64,000 nucleotides of DNA from assembly GCF_029968015.1 (NCBI RefSeq), contig NZ_JASCIS010000032.1:23834-87833 (forward strand), in the 5' to 3' direction. This DNA comes from Streptomyces luteolus (GTDB taxonomy: Bacteria > Actinomycetota > Actinomycetes > Streptomycetales > Streptomycetaceae). Shown here piece by piece: positions 33,495 to 41,275 of this stretch. Numbering within the stretch: position 1 is the first letter of the stretch; the number at the start of each line of letters is the position of its first letter. The notes under the pieces are model-generated. The model was given only the letters and a program-made list of their open reading frames with translations. It was not told where the DNA came from and ran no database searches. The position numbers and the translations under genes were made by a program.

Positions 33495-33698
33495 CCCCAC
33501 CCCGCCCCTTCCCGAAGTCCTGAGCGGACGGCTCCGGGGGCTGCGCCCCGGGCCCGCTTCGTCGTTCGGCTTTCGCGCCGTCGTGGCTGGTCGCGCAGTT
33601 CCCCGCGCCCCTATCCCGGGCGGAGCCCCGGGATAGGGGCGCGGGGGCGGAGCCTCCGGAGCTGTCCGCCAGGACTTTCGGGAAGGGGCGGGGCGGGG
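33495..33698. repeat. MITE-like intergenic repeat, copy 1
   Basis: A ~200-bp element bounded by 35-base inverted arms (33495-33529 and 33664-33698; core CCCCGCCCCTTCCCGAA), with a few mismatches. Inside is the common Streptomyces intergenic block GTGGCTGGTCGCGCAGTTCC followed by CCGCGCCCCTA. It lies between the stops of convergent genes. A second copy is at 41060-41273. Confidence 0.85.
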
Positions 33699-33712
33699 AG
33701 AAACCCGTCCCG

Positions 33713-34564
33713 TCAGCCGATCAGCGCGCCGTGCAGGAACGGCTCGATCGCCGCGCGCCAGGCCTCCGGCTGGTCGTAGTGGACGAGGTGGCCGGCCTCG
33801 GGGACCTCCGCGTACGTCCCGTGGGGCAGGACGCGGACCATCTCCTGGGCCTCGGCGCGGCCCAACTCCCCGTCCAGGCCCCGGACCACGAGCGTGGGGC
33901 ACTGGACCTGGGCGAGCTCCTCCCAGTGCGCGTCGGTCACCCAGGCCTCCCGGGAGGTCAGCATCTGGGCCGGGTCGAAGACGGGGCGCCAGCCGTCCTC
34001 GGAGCGGGTCATCACCTCGGCGTAGAACGCGCCCCGCGCCGGGTTCGGGCGCTCCACCCACGGGTCGTCCTCGCCGAACCACCGGCGGACGTCGTCGAGC
34101 GTGGCGAAGGGCACGGGCCAGGTCTTGAACCAGTCGGTCCACTCCCGCTGCGAGGCGGCGCCGAGCGCGGAGGCCCGCATGTCGCAGATGATCAGCCCGC
34201 GCACCAGGTCGGGCCGCCGGGCCGCCAGCTGCCAGGCGGTGAGGGCGCCCATGGAGTGCCCGACGAGGACGGCGGGGGCGAGCCCGAGCTGGACCAGGGC
34301 TGCCTCGGCGTCCTCGACATAGGCCTCCCGTGTGTACGGCCCCGCGGGCTTGTCGCTCTCGCCGTGGCCGCGCTGGTCGAGGGCGACTGTGCGGTGCCGC
34401 TCGGCGAGCCAGGCGGCGGTGCCCGCCCAGTGCGAGGCGCCGCCCATCAGGCCGTGCAGCATCAGCACGCCCGCACCCTCGGCCTCCTGGGCCTTGGGTG
34501 GCTCGCCGAACTCCCGAGCGGCGAGGCGTGTGCCTCCCGCTCCGATCACGTCGATGCGCCGCAT
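33713..34564 (-). CDS. Alpha/beta-fold hydrolase
   Basis: A 283-residue alpha/beta hydrolase. Oxyanion motif LMLHGLMGG, nucleophile elbow VGHSMGALTAW (Ser at about 103), acid-residue region LVVRGLDGELG and the catalytic His in AGHLVHYDQPEAW. DQRGHGESDKP is typical of the haloperoxidase/esterase group. The ATG at 34564 is the first codon after a region of degenerate repeats. A monocistronic hydrolase whose substrate cannot be deduced. Confidence 0.88.
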   Translation of the reverse strand: MRRIDVIGAGGTRLAAREFGEPPKAQEAEGAGVLMLHGLMGGASHWAGTAAWLAERHRTVALDQRGHGESDKPAGPYTREAYVEDAEAALVQLGLAPAVLVGHSMGALTAWQLAARRPDLVRGLIICDMRASALGAASQREWTDWFKTWPVPFATLDDVRRWFGEDDPWVERPNPARGAFYAEVMTRSEDGWRPVFDPAQMLTSREAWVTDAHWEELAQVQCPTLVVRGLDGELGRAEAQEMVRVLPHGTYAEVPEAGHLVHYDQPEAWRAAIEPFLHGALIG

Positions 34565-34607
34565 CCTTCTGGCACCCCCTTTGTGGGCCCGAGTTCCCTT
34601 GGGTCAC

Positions 34608-34770
34608 CCGTAGATCGAGTCTGAGTCATCCCGTGGATAGAGTCTGAGCCGCCCCGTGGATCGAGTCACGGGTCGAGCCGTGTACCGAATCGCGGATCGA
34701 GCCACCCCCGTGGATCGAGCCGCGTACATCGAAGCCGTCGCGCGGATCGCGCCGCGTAAATCACATCACC
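34608..34770. repeat. Degenerate CCGTGGATCGAGTC repeats
   Basis: At least six imperfect copies of CCGTGGATCGAG(T/C)C spaced by about 20-30 bases lie upstream of the hydrolase gene. The larger gene-free stretch 34565-35150 otherwise shows only the hairpin at 34976. Confidence 0.65.
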
Positions 34771-34975
34771 TCACGACGTACGATCCACGCTATCGAACCT
34801 CCATTCGAGAACGCGGCTCCTGACGCCAACACCCCTCATTCGAGTGACCACACTCAAGGATTGACGGGCCCGGCCGAGGGGAGATCTTCAACGGGAGGCG
34901 GGCCGCTCGGGGAAAACGGTCCGAGGGGATTGACCTTGAGAGCTCGGGGCTCCAGGTCAGCACAGGGGAGGACGG

Positions 34976-35001
34976 GCCCCGGCGCTTCACGGCGCCGGGG
35001 C
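34976..35001. terminator. GC-rich hairpin, possible terminator
   Basis: GCCCCGGCGC (34976-34985) and GCGCCGGGGC (34992-35001) form a perfect 10-bp stem with a 6-base loop, about 200 bases beyond the iron-repressor stop. Confidence 0.5.
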
Positions 35002-35150
35002 TCACCCGTTCCGTACGCGCCATCGTCCCGCCCCCTCCCCGGTGGCCAAACGCCTCACGGGACAGGCTTGCACGCAAAGCGCGCGGCCGCTGCCATTCCG
35101 CACTGTGAATCTTGGAATCCGGCAGCCGACGCCCACCGCCCGAAACAGCT

Positions 35151-35179
35151 CTGCCCGCCGGGCGGGACCCGGCGGGCAG
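35151..35179 (-). terminator. Terminator of the iron-repressor gene
   Basis: CTGCCCGCCGGG (35151-35162) and its exact inverse (35168-35179) form a 12-bp stem with a five-base loop, 19 bases after the stop of the dtxR-type gene. Confidence 0.85.
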
Positions 35180-35198
35180 TGCGTGCGGCTGTCGGCCT

Positions 35199-35891
35199 CT
35201 ACCGCTTGGCCACGAAGACATGCGAGGCGATCTCCGCCTCCAGCTCGGCGGCCTCGCCGCTGCTGCCCACCAGGACACCGCCCGGCGACTGCGTCACGCT
35301 CACCACGGCGCCCGGCTGCACGCCGGCCCGCCGCAGCGTGTACATCAACTGCGCGTCCGTCTGGATCGGCTCCCCGATGCGGCGCACGACGACCGTCTTG
35401 CCGTCGCCCGCCGCGTCCAGGTCGGCCAGGCTGACCATTCCCTCGTCCAGGAACGGGTCGGCCTCGGCCTTCTCGCCCAGCTCCTCGAGACCCGGGATCG
35501 GGTTGCCGTACGGCGACTCGGTGGGGTGGCGGAGCAGTTCGAGGACGCGGCGCTCCACGGCCTCGCTCATCACGTGCTCCCAGCGGCAGGCCTCGGCGTG
35601 CACCTGCTCCCACTCCAGGCCGATCACGTCGACGAGCAGGCACTCGGCGAGCCGGTGCTTGCGCATCACGCGGGTGGCCAGGCGGCGGCCCTCGTCGGTG
35701 AGCTCCAGATGGCGGTCGCTGGCGACGGACACCAGTCCGTCACGCTCCATGCGCGCCACCGTCTGGCTGACCGTCGGCCCGCTCTGGTCGAGCCGCTCGG
35801 CGATCCGGGCGCGCATGGGGACCACACCTTCCTCCTCGAGCTCGAGGATGGTGCGGAGATACATCTCCGTCGTATCGATCAGTCCGGACAT
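35199..35891 (-). CDS. dmdR1: Iron-dependent repressor, DtxR/IdeR family (DmdR1-like)
   Basis: A 230-residue DtxR-type regulator very close to diphtheria DtxR. Its winged helix starts MSGLIDTTEMYLRTILELEE and contains ARIAERLDQSGPTVSQTVARMERDGLV. The metal and dimer region reads MRKHRLAECLLVDVIGLEWEQVHAEACRWEHVMSEAVERR, with the Met/Cys/Glu/His ligands. A C-terminal SH3-like domain follows. With ferrous iron it represses siderophore and uptake genes. The ATG at 35891 opens the conserved sequence. A strong terminator follows the stop. The divergent SIS gene and the position match dmdR1 of S. coelicolor as I recall it; DmdR2 is the alternative. Confidence 0.93.
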   Translation of the reverse strand: MSGLIDTTEMYLRTILELEEEGVVPMRARIAERLDQSGPTVSQTVARMERDGLVSVASDRHLELTDEGRRLATRVMRKHRLAECLLVDVIGLEWEQVHAEACRWEHVMSEAVERRVLELLRHPTESPYGNPIPGLEELGEKAEADPFLDEGMVSLADLDAAGDGKTVVVRRIGEPIQTDAQLMYTLRRAGVQPGAVVSVTQSPGGVLVGSSGEAAELEAEIASHVFVAKR

Positions 35892-36149
35892 ACGTGCCCC
35901 TCATGCTGTGACAGAAAAGAGAGCTGCGGAGCATTCCGCAGCGTCCTGCGCTGGCCCTGCACCAATTCTGACGCATAGCGCCGACAACCGTGCCGCGCCG
36001 GGGGATCCGGCCCCCGGCGACCGCTGTCCGACCGTTGTCCACAGGCCGCCACGGCCGTATTGACAGGGCACTGGTCCAGACCGCAACGTGATCGGCGGCA
36101 GGCATCCATGCCGCCCTTGTCAGGCACTTCCCGGGAGAGGCCCTCGGCG

Positions 36150-36899
36150 ATGAACAAGCTGGCCGGACAGTACTTCGACGCCGCGATCGGACTCCTGGAG
36201 CGGGTGCGGGACGAGGAGGGGGACGCGATCGCCGCGGCGGCCACGGCCGTCGCCGACACCGTCGAGTCCGGCGGCCGCCTCTTCGCCTTCGGCGCCGGGC
36301 ACTCCTCGCTCGCCGCGCAGGACGTGGTGTACCGCGCGGGCGGCCTGGCCCTGATGAACCTGCTCGCGGTGCCCGGTGTCGTCGGTGTGGACGTCATGCC
36401 CGCCACGCTCGGCTCCGCCCTGGAGCGGGTCGACGGGCTCGCGGCCGCCGTGCTCGACACCAGCCCGGCCAAGCCCGGCGACGTCCTGGTGATCATCTCG
36501 CTCTCGGGGCGGAACGCGCTGCCGGTCGAGATGGCGATGAACGCCCGCGCGCTCGGCCTGAAGGTGATCGGCGTGACCTCGGTGGTGTACGCGACGGAGA
36601 CCCGCTCACGGCACGCGTCCGGGACCTTCCTGAAGGACCACTGCGACATCGTCCTCGACAGCAAGATCGCGATCGGGGACGCGGAGCTGACCGCGGAGGG
36701 GGTGGCCGCGCCGTTCGGCCCTGCGTCGAGCGTGGTCACGAACGCGCTGCTGCAGGCCACGATGGCGGCCGCAGCGGGAGAGCTCGCCGCCCGCGGCTTC
36801 GACCCGCCGATGCTGCGCTCGGGCAACGTGGACGGCGGCCACGAGTGGAACGGCCGGGTCTTCGAGGAGTACGGGGACCGGATCTTCTACCGGCGCTGA
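36150..36899 (+). CDS. SIS-domain sugar-phosphate isomerase-like protein
   Basis: A 249-residue SIS-domain protein. Phosphosugar-binding segments are FAFGAGHSSLAAQDVVYRAGGL and GDVLVIISLSGRNALPVEMAMNARALGLKVIGVTSV; DAELTAEGVAAPFGPASSVVTNALLQ follows. It resembles the YckF/UPF0309 group, thought to isomerise or bind phosphosugars. The ATG follows GGGAGAGG. It is divergent from the iron repressor and ends 20 bases before an amplified tandem repeat. Substrate unknown. Confidence 0.9.
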   Translation: MNKLAGQYFDAAIGLLERVRDEEGDAIAAAATAVADTVESGGRLFAFGAGHSSLAAQDVVYRAGGLALMNLLAVPGVVGVDVMPATLGSALERVDGLAAAVLDTSPAKPGDVLVIISLSGRNALPVEMAMNARALGLKVIGVTSVVYATETRSRHASGTFLKDHCDIVLDSKIAIGDAELTAEGVAAPFGPASSVVTNALLQATMAAAAGELAARGFDPPMLRSGNVDGGHEWNGRVFEEYGDRIFYRR

Positions 36900-36919
36900 G
36901 TCACGACTCAGTACTTCTG

Positions 36920-37155
36920 CTCGACGAGTCGGGCCAGGTCGAGGGCCGCGGATACTACTGCTCGACGAGTCGGGCCAGGTCGAGAGCCGCGGATACTACT
37001 GCTCGACGAGTCGGGCCAGGTCGAGAGCCGCGGATACTACTGCTCGACGAGTCGGGCCAGGTCGAGAGCCGCGGATACTACTGCTCGACGACTCGGGCCA
37101 GGTCGAGAGCCGCGGATACTACTGCTCGACGACTCGGGCCAGGTCGAGGGCCGCG
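36920..37155. repeat. 41-bp tandem repeat array, about 5.8 copies
   Basis: Exact or near-exact 41-bp units begin at 36920, 36961, 37002, 37043 and 37084, with a partial unit from 37125. The last units are the 3' end of the PAS/GAF gene. Read on the minus strand each copy encodes ALDLARVVEQ plus a stop. The array looks like slippage amplification of the gene end. Confidence 0.93.
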
Positions 37156-38588
37156 GCGACCCGGGCCGCGACGCTCTCCGCGTACCCGGCGTCGCCGCGC
37201 TCGAACGGGGTGCGGCTGGCCGAGCGCAGGAAGGTGACCACGCCGAGCGTCACGCCCCGGCTGCGCAGCACCGCGCACAGGGCGTGCACCGAGCCCTCGG
37301 GCCACTGCCGGGCGCGCGCCCAGTCCTCGGGCGGGGCCGCGCCCGCGCTCGCCCGCACCGATCCCGCACGGGCCGCGCACTGCAGCGCCGGATGCCCCTC
37401 CGCGTACCGCACCGGAAGCCAGGACCGGTCGCCCGGCAGCACGGGCCCCGGGGTCTCGGCGGGCGTGGCGGCGGCCCGGACCAGCCGCGGCGGGTCGATG
37501 TGTCCGGCCGGGTCGAGTACGTCGACCAGGGCGTGGTCGGCGAATCCGGCGAGCGCGAAGTCCAGGTGGACGCCGACCGCCTCCATCGGGTCCTCGCACT
37601 CGCCCGCGGCCCGTGCGGCGCGCTGGAGTTGATTGCCGCGGAAGCGCAGCTGGGCCGCCTCCTGCTCGGCGAGCCTGGACTCGGTGACGTCCTGGAACAG
37701 CCAGCCCACGCCCAGCGGAACGGGTTCCTCCGCGAGCGGCGAGGCGAGCCGCAGGAAGCCGCTGCGCCAACAGCGCCGCTCCCCGACGGCACCTCCGGTG
37801 CCTCCTGCGCCCCCGTCACCCCCCGCGCCCTCGGCACCCCCCGCGCTCTCGCCGCCCCGCACCGACACCCACAGCTCGGCGGGCGCGGGCGGCGCGCCTT
37901 CGGCGAGTACGTGCGTGAGGACGCTCTCCAGCTCCTCGACGCCCCGGGTGAGGAGCTCGCCGAGGGGGCGGCCGAGGAGGGCGGTGCGGTTGGTGCCGAG
38001 GAGGCGGGCCGCGTGCGCGTTGACGACGGCGGGGCGCAGGTCGGCGTCGATCAGGACGACGCCCCAGGAGGCGTCCTCGAAGAGCGCCTCGCTGAGGGCG
38101 ATGGAGCGTTCCAGGTCGATCTGGGTGTGCACCTCGCTGAACGCGCAGTACACCCCGGCGGGCTTGCCGTCCGGGCCGCGCACGGCGGCGGACTGGGTCC
38201 GCACGAGCACCCGGCGGCCGTCCTTGGTGACCAGCGCGAACTCGTGGACCTGGCGGCCGGGCGCGGACATCGCGGAGAGCAGCCGCTGCTCGACCTCGGC
38301 CGCGTCGGCGCTGCGTACGGCCCAGCCGGCGAATCCGTTGCGCCCGACGGCCTCGTCGGAGGTCCAGCCGAGGATGCGTTCGGCCTCGCGGTTCCAGTGC
38401 GTGACGACTCCGTCGGCGTCGAGGGCGCAGAGTGCGGCGTCCATGCCGTCGAGGAGTGCCGCCAGCAGGTCGTCGGAGGCGGGGCCGTCGCGCCCGGGGC
38501 GTTCCCGCCCGGGTCCGACGTCGCTGCCGCTGCCGCTGCCGCTGTCGCTGTCGGTGCCGTTGCCTGTCTTGTGCCGGGAAGCACTCAC
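37119..38588 (-). CDS. PAS-PAS-GAF sensory protein without output domain
   Basis: A 489-residue protein. The first PAS domain is at about 40-150 (DAALCALDADGVVTHWNREAERILGWTSDEAVG), the second at about 160-300 (VVLIDADLRPAVVNAHAARLLGTNRTALLGRPL), with a Gly/Ala-rich insert (AGGDGGAGGTGGAVG). A GAF-like domain fills the C-terminal 200 residues (CEDPMEAVGVHLDFALAGF to GVTFLRSASRTPFERGD). No kinase, phosphatase or cyclase domain follows; the protein stops at ALDLARVVEQ where a PP2C or kinase domain often begins. The GTG at 38588 follows GGGGGTGG. It may be a truncated SpoIIE-type sensor or a free-standing one. Confidence 0.82.
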   Translation of the reverse strand: MSASRHKTGNGTDSDSGSGSGSDVGPGRERPGRDGPASDDLLAALLDGMDAALCALDADGVVTHWNREAERILGWTSDEAVGRNGFAGWAVRSADAAEVEQRLLSAMSAPGRQVHEFALVTKDGRRVLVRTQSAAVRGPDGKPAGVYCAFSEVHTQIDLERSIALSEALFEDASWGVVLIDADLRPAVVNAHAARLLGTNRTALLGRPLGELLTRGVEELESVLTHVLAEGAPPAPAELWVSVRGGESAGGAEGAGGDGGAGGTGGAVGERRCWRSGFLRLASPLAEEPVPLGVGWLFQDVTESRLAEQEAAQLRFRGNQLQRAARAAGECEDPMEAVGVHLDFALAGFADHALVDVLDPAGHIDPPRLVRAAATPAETPGPVLPGDRSWLPVRYAEGHPALQCAARAGSVRASAGAAPPEDWARARQWPEGSVHALCAVLRSRGVTLGVVTFLRSASRTPFERGDAGYAESVAARVAAALDLARVVEQ

Positions 38589-38716
38589 CTGGCCACCCCC
38601 TGCAGGACGAGTGAGCCTTGCGGCATGCACCGCGCATGCAGTGCACACAGATCATTCAACTCGAAGGTGACGCAGCCCACACCAGGTTCCGGGAAAAAAC
38701 GGTCCCGTTAATTCGC

Positions 38717-38745
38717 TTGAAGCGGCCGGGGCGGGTTCCTAGGCT
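38717..38745 (+). promoter_or_regulatory. Consensus vegetative promoter
   Basis: TTGAAG (38717-38722), 17 bases, then TAGGCT (38740-38745), an excellent match to the principal-sigma promoter of streptomycetes. A transcript would begin near 38752 and reads into the small ORF at 38778. Confidence 0.7.
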
Positions 38746-38751
38746 GGAGTC

Positions 38752-38970
38752 ACTTCGGAAAGGAGGTGGTTCGGCAGATGTATGCAAACCGGACAGGAGA
38801 GGTGACTGCGGGCTAGCGGCCTGCTGTCGCACTCAGTGCGGTGCCGGACCAGCGTGCGAGTGAGCACGCAGCCGGCCAATCCAACGCAGTCACCCGATCC
38901 GCGGGCCCGCCGGTGATGTCCGGCCGGCTTCCCGCCGCCGAGAGCGGCGGGAACCATGGCCCGCGGATCG
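38752..38970 (+). ncRNA. Candidate structured RNA downstream of the 12-residue ORF
   Basis: After the small ORF the sequence folds strongly. CGCACTCAGTGCG lies at 38828-38840. A long stem pairs GATCCGCGGGCC (38896-38907) with 38958-38969 and encloses two hairpins, GCCGG/CCGGC (38909-38924) and TTCCCGCCGC/GCGGCGGGAA (38929-38953), that is, a three-way junction. No sizeable protein gene fits here. The unit ends convergently with the citrate synthase gene. The RNA may be a dual-function small RNA, an attenuator or only a terminated leader; expression is unproven. Confidence 0.4.
38778..38816 (+). CDS. 12-residue ORF with near-perfect ribosome binding site
   Basis: ATG at 38778 to TAG at 38814-38816 encodes MYANRTGEVTAG. 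It is preceded by AAAGGAGGTGGT, one of the strongest Shine-Dalgarno sequences in the window, and by the promoter at 38717-38745. Too short for homology detection. It could be a leader peptide whose translation governs the structured RNA downstream, or a true micropeptide. No similar peptide is known to me. Confidence 0.45.
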   Translation: MYANRTGEVTAG

Positions 38971-39010
38971 TCTGCGTTCCGAAGCGTTCCGAAGCGTCCC
39001 GAGCGGCGGC

Positions 39011-40111
39011 TCAGTCCGCGATCTGCGCGTACCCCTCGATCGACTGCGGCGAGCGCGTGCCCGGTCCGACATACGTCGCCGAGGGCCGTACGAGGCGGCC
39101 GGTGCGCTTCTGCTCCAGGATGTGCGCGGACCAGCCGGCCGTGCGGGCGCAGGTGAACATCGACGTGAACATGTGCGCCGGGACCTCGGCGAAGTCCAGC
39201 ATGATCGCCGCCCAGAACTCCACGTTCGTCGCGAGGACCCGGTCGGGGCGGCGGGCGTGCAGCTCCTCCAGGGCCGCCTTCTCCAGGGCCTCGGCGACCT
39301 CGAAGCGCGGCGCCTCCAGCTCCTTGGCCGTACGCCGCAGCACGCGGGCGCGCGGGTCCTCGGCGCGGTAGACGCGGTGGCCGAAGCCCATGAGGCGCTC
39401 GCCCTTGTCGAGGGCCCGCTTGACGTACGCGGTGGCGTCGCCGGTGCGCTCGATCTCCTCGATCATGCCGAGGACGCGGGACGGGGCGCCGCCGTGCAGC
39501 GGCCCCGACATGGCGCCGACCGCGCCCGAGAGCGCGGCGGCCACGTCGGCACCGGTCGAGGCGATGACGCGGGCCGTGAACGTCGAGGCGTTCATGCCGT
39601 GCTCGGCGGCGGAGGTCCAGTAGGCGTCGACCGCCTTGACGTGCTTGGGGTCCGGCTCGCCGCGCCAGCGGATCATGAACCGCTCGACGACGCTGGACGC
39701 CTTGTCGATCTCGCTCTGCGGCACCATCGGCAGGCCCTGGCCGCGCGCCGACTGGGCGACGTACGACAGGGCCATCACGGCGGCGCGGGCGAGGTCGTCG
39801 CGGGCCTGGGCGGCGTCGATGTCGAGCAGCGGTTTCAGGCCCCACACCGGGGCGAGCATGGCGAGCGCGGACTGCACGTCGACGCGGATGTCTCCGGAGT
39901 GCACCGGGATGGGGAACGGCTCGGCGGGCGGCAGGCCGGGGTTGAAGGCGCCGTCGACCAGGAGGCCCCACACGTTGCCGAAGGAGACGTTGCCGACGAG
40001 GTCCTCGATGTCGACGCCGCGATAGCGGAGCGCGCCGCCTTCCTTGTCCGGTTCGGCGATCTCCGTCTCGAACGCGACGACTCCTTCAAGTCCGGGTACG
40101 AAGTCGGACAT
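39011..40111 (-). CDS. Citrate synthase-like protein (short, type 2)
   Basis: A 366-residue citrate synthase-family protein, condensing acyl-CoA with oxaloacetate. Active-site segments: GPLHGGAPSRVLGMIEEI (His), GFGHRVYRAEDPRARVL (second His) and the LATNVEFWAAIMLDF region, where the usual catalytic Asp motif is altered to NVEF-W. Its length is below that of the main GltA enzyme (about 430). It could be a secondary citrate or methylcitrate synthase. I recall SCO4388 of S. coelicolor as such a protein beside pdxH. The ATG at 40111 faces pdxH across a 249-base divergent region with repeats and a palindrome. Confidence 0.88.
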   Translation of the reverse strand: MSDFVPGLEGVVAFETEIAEPDKEGGALRYRGVDIEDLVGNVSFGNVWGLLVDGAFNPGLPPAEPFPIPVHSGDIRVDVQSALAMLAPVWGLKPLLDIDAAQARDDLARAAVMALSYVAQSARGQGLPMVPQSEIDKASSVVERFMIRWRGEPDPKHVKAVDAYWTSAAEHGMNASTFTARVIASTGADVAAALSGAVGAMSGPLHGGAPSRVLGMIEEIERTGDATAYVKRALDKGERLMGFGHRVYRAEDPRARVLRRTAKELEAPRFEVAEALEKAALEELHARRPDRVLATNVEFWAAIMLDFAEVPAHMFTSMFTCARTAGWSAHILEQKRTGRLVRPSATYVGPGTRSPQSIEGYAQIAD

Positions 40112-40170
40112 CGGGCGGCTCCTGTGGGTCTGGGGGACTCGCGTTTGTGGGTGCGCTTCTGGGTGCGTTC

Positions 40171-40214
40171 GCGGGTGCGTCGCGGGTGCGTCGCGGGTGC
40201 GTCGCGGGTGCGTG
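40171..40214. repeat. Four 11-bp tandem repeats
   Basis: GCGGGTGCGTC occurs four times in tandem (last unit with one change) in the leader of the citrate synthase-like gene, with degenerate copies on both sides. Confidence 0.8.
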
Positions 40215-40270
40215 GTGGGTGTGTGGGGCGGTCCTCGGACGATAACCCCTGGTGCGGGATTTGGGGAGCC

Positions 40271-40312
40271 CTCAGTGCCACTTCGGGTGATTTACGCGGC
40301 ACTCAGTGCCAC
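40271..40312. promoter_or_regulatory. Candidate operator between citrate synthase and pdxH
   Basis: CTCAGTGCCAC at 40271-40281 and again at 40302-40312, the second within the perfect palindrome GGCACT-C-AGTGCC (40299-40311). The palindrome core recurs at 38828-38840 beyond the other end of the citrate synthase gene. A TetR- or GntR-type site is plausible. Confidence 0.45.
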
Positions 40313-40360
40313 ATGGGTGGGGTGGGAGGGGTGGGTGAACCGCCGTGGACGTACGGCAGG

Positions 40361-41053
40361 ATGGCCCGCGTGAACGCTTCCGACTCCGTGCCGCCGCCCG
40401 AGCCGGCGGCGATGCGCCGCCACTACCGCGCCGAGGGCATCACCCCCGAGGCCCTCGCCGCGGACCCGATGACGCAGTTCGCCCGCTGGTTCCACGACGC
40501 CGCGCGGGCCGAGGAGCAGGGCGCCCTGTACGAGCCGAACGCGATGGTCGTCGCCACCGCCGACGCCGAGGGCCGGCCGAGCTCGCGCACGGTGCTCCTG
40601 AAGGCGTACGACGACCGCGGGTTCGTGTTCTTCACCAACTACGAGTCCCGCAAGGCCCGCGAGATCACGGCCCATCCGTACGTCTCGCTGCTCTTCCCCT
40701 GGCATCCGATGGCCCGGCAGGTGATCGTCTCGGGTACGGCGCTGCGCACGGGGCGGGACGAGACGGCGGCGTACTTCCGCACCCGGCCGCACGGCTCGCA
40801 GCTCGGGGCGTGGGCGAGCCCGCAGTCGACGGTGGTCGGCTCCCGTGCCGAACTCGACGCGGCGTACGCGGAGTTGGAGCGGCGCTACCCGGAGGGGGAG
40901 CAGGTGCCGGTGCCGCGATACTGGGGCGGGTTCCGGGTGGTGCCGGAACGGGTGGAGTTCTGGCAGGGCAGGGAGAACCGCCTGCACGACCGGCTCGTGT
41001 ACGTACGGGAACCGGGGTCCGACGGCTGGCGGGTCGAACGCCTGGCGCCGTAG
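40361..41053 (+). CDS. pdxH: Pyridoxine/pyridoxamine 5'-phosphate oxidase
   Basis: A 230-residue FMN enzyme forming pyridoxal 5'-phosphate. Conserved blocks: MRRHYRAEGITPEALAADPM, RPSSRTVLLKAYDDRGFVFFTNYESRKAREI (FMN phosphate contacts), SLLFPWHPMARQVIVSG, SQLGAWASPQS and the C-terminal WGGFRVVPERVEFWQGRENRLHDR. Length is normal. ATG at 40361 is taken; the in-frame GTG at 40370 has AGGA at a better distance and may be the real start. Housekeeping gene, divergent from the citrate synthase-like gene. Confidence 0.95.
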   Translation: MARVNASDSVPPPEPAAMRRHYRAEGITPEALAADPMTQFARWFHDAARAEEQGALYEPNAMVVATADAEGRPSSRTVLLKAYDDRGFVFFTNYESRKAREITAHPYVSLLFPWHPMARQVIVSGTALRTGRDETAAYFRTRPHGSQLGAWASPQSTVVGSRAELDAAYAELERRYPEGEQVPVPRYWGGFRVVPERVEFWQGRENRLHDRLVYVREPGSDGWRVERLAP

Positions 41054-41059
41054 GGGCCT

Positions 41060-41273
41060 TTTCCCCTCCCCGCCCCTTCCCGACTGTGTCCGATATGCGG
41101 CTGGCGCCGCGTGGCTGCGGCGCAAGTCGCTCGTCTGCCGCGCCGTCGTGGCTGGTCGCGCAGTTCCCCGCGCCCCTGAAAAACCAGCCCCTCCGGCGTT
41201 TGAGGAGCGGGGGTCCGGGGGCTGGCCCCCGAAGCCGTCCGCAGGACTTTCGGGAAGGGGCGGGGAGGGGAAA
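41060..41273. repeat. MITE-like intergenic repeat, copy 2 (perfect 24-bp terminal inverted repeats)
   Basis: A 214-bp element whose ends 41060-41083 and 41250-41273 are exact inverted copies over 24 bases (core CCCCTCCCCGCCCCTTCCCG). It contains the same GTGGCTGGTCGCGCAGTTCC block as copy 1. It fills the gap between the convergent pdxH and tetR stops and could also act as a two-way terminator. Confidence 0.88.
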
Positions 41274-41275
41274 TA

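Larger units (their letters stand above)
35112..35978 (+). other. Long ORF antisense to the iron repressor (adm-like candidate)
   Basis: An open frame of up to 288 codons lies on the opposite strand of the whole dtxR-type gene. In S. coelicolor, dmdR1 is reported to be overlapped by an antiparallel expressed gene, adm, affecting siderophores and antibiotics. High GC content makes such frames common by chance, and no ribosome site or conserved domain supports this one. It is recorded only because of that precedent. Confidence 0.2.

Noticed and set aside
34790..35023. A 77-codon minus-strand ORF starting MARTERVSP after a G-rich tract
   Set aside because: It reads through a perfect hairpin and repeats, has no domain and poor codon pattern. 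Recorded as intergenic.
36920..37155. Possible CRISPR array
   Set aside because: The 41-bp units are contiguous with no spacers and match the end of a gene, so this is a tandem repeat.
38841..39371. A plus-strand protein gene antisense to the citrate synthase-like gene
   Set aside because: Most of the frame is the shadow of the citrate synthase-like gene; only the short ORF at 38778 has a ribosome site.
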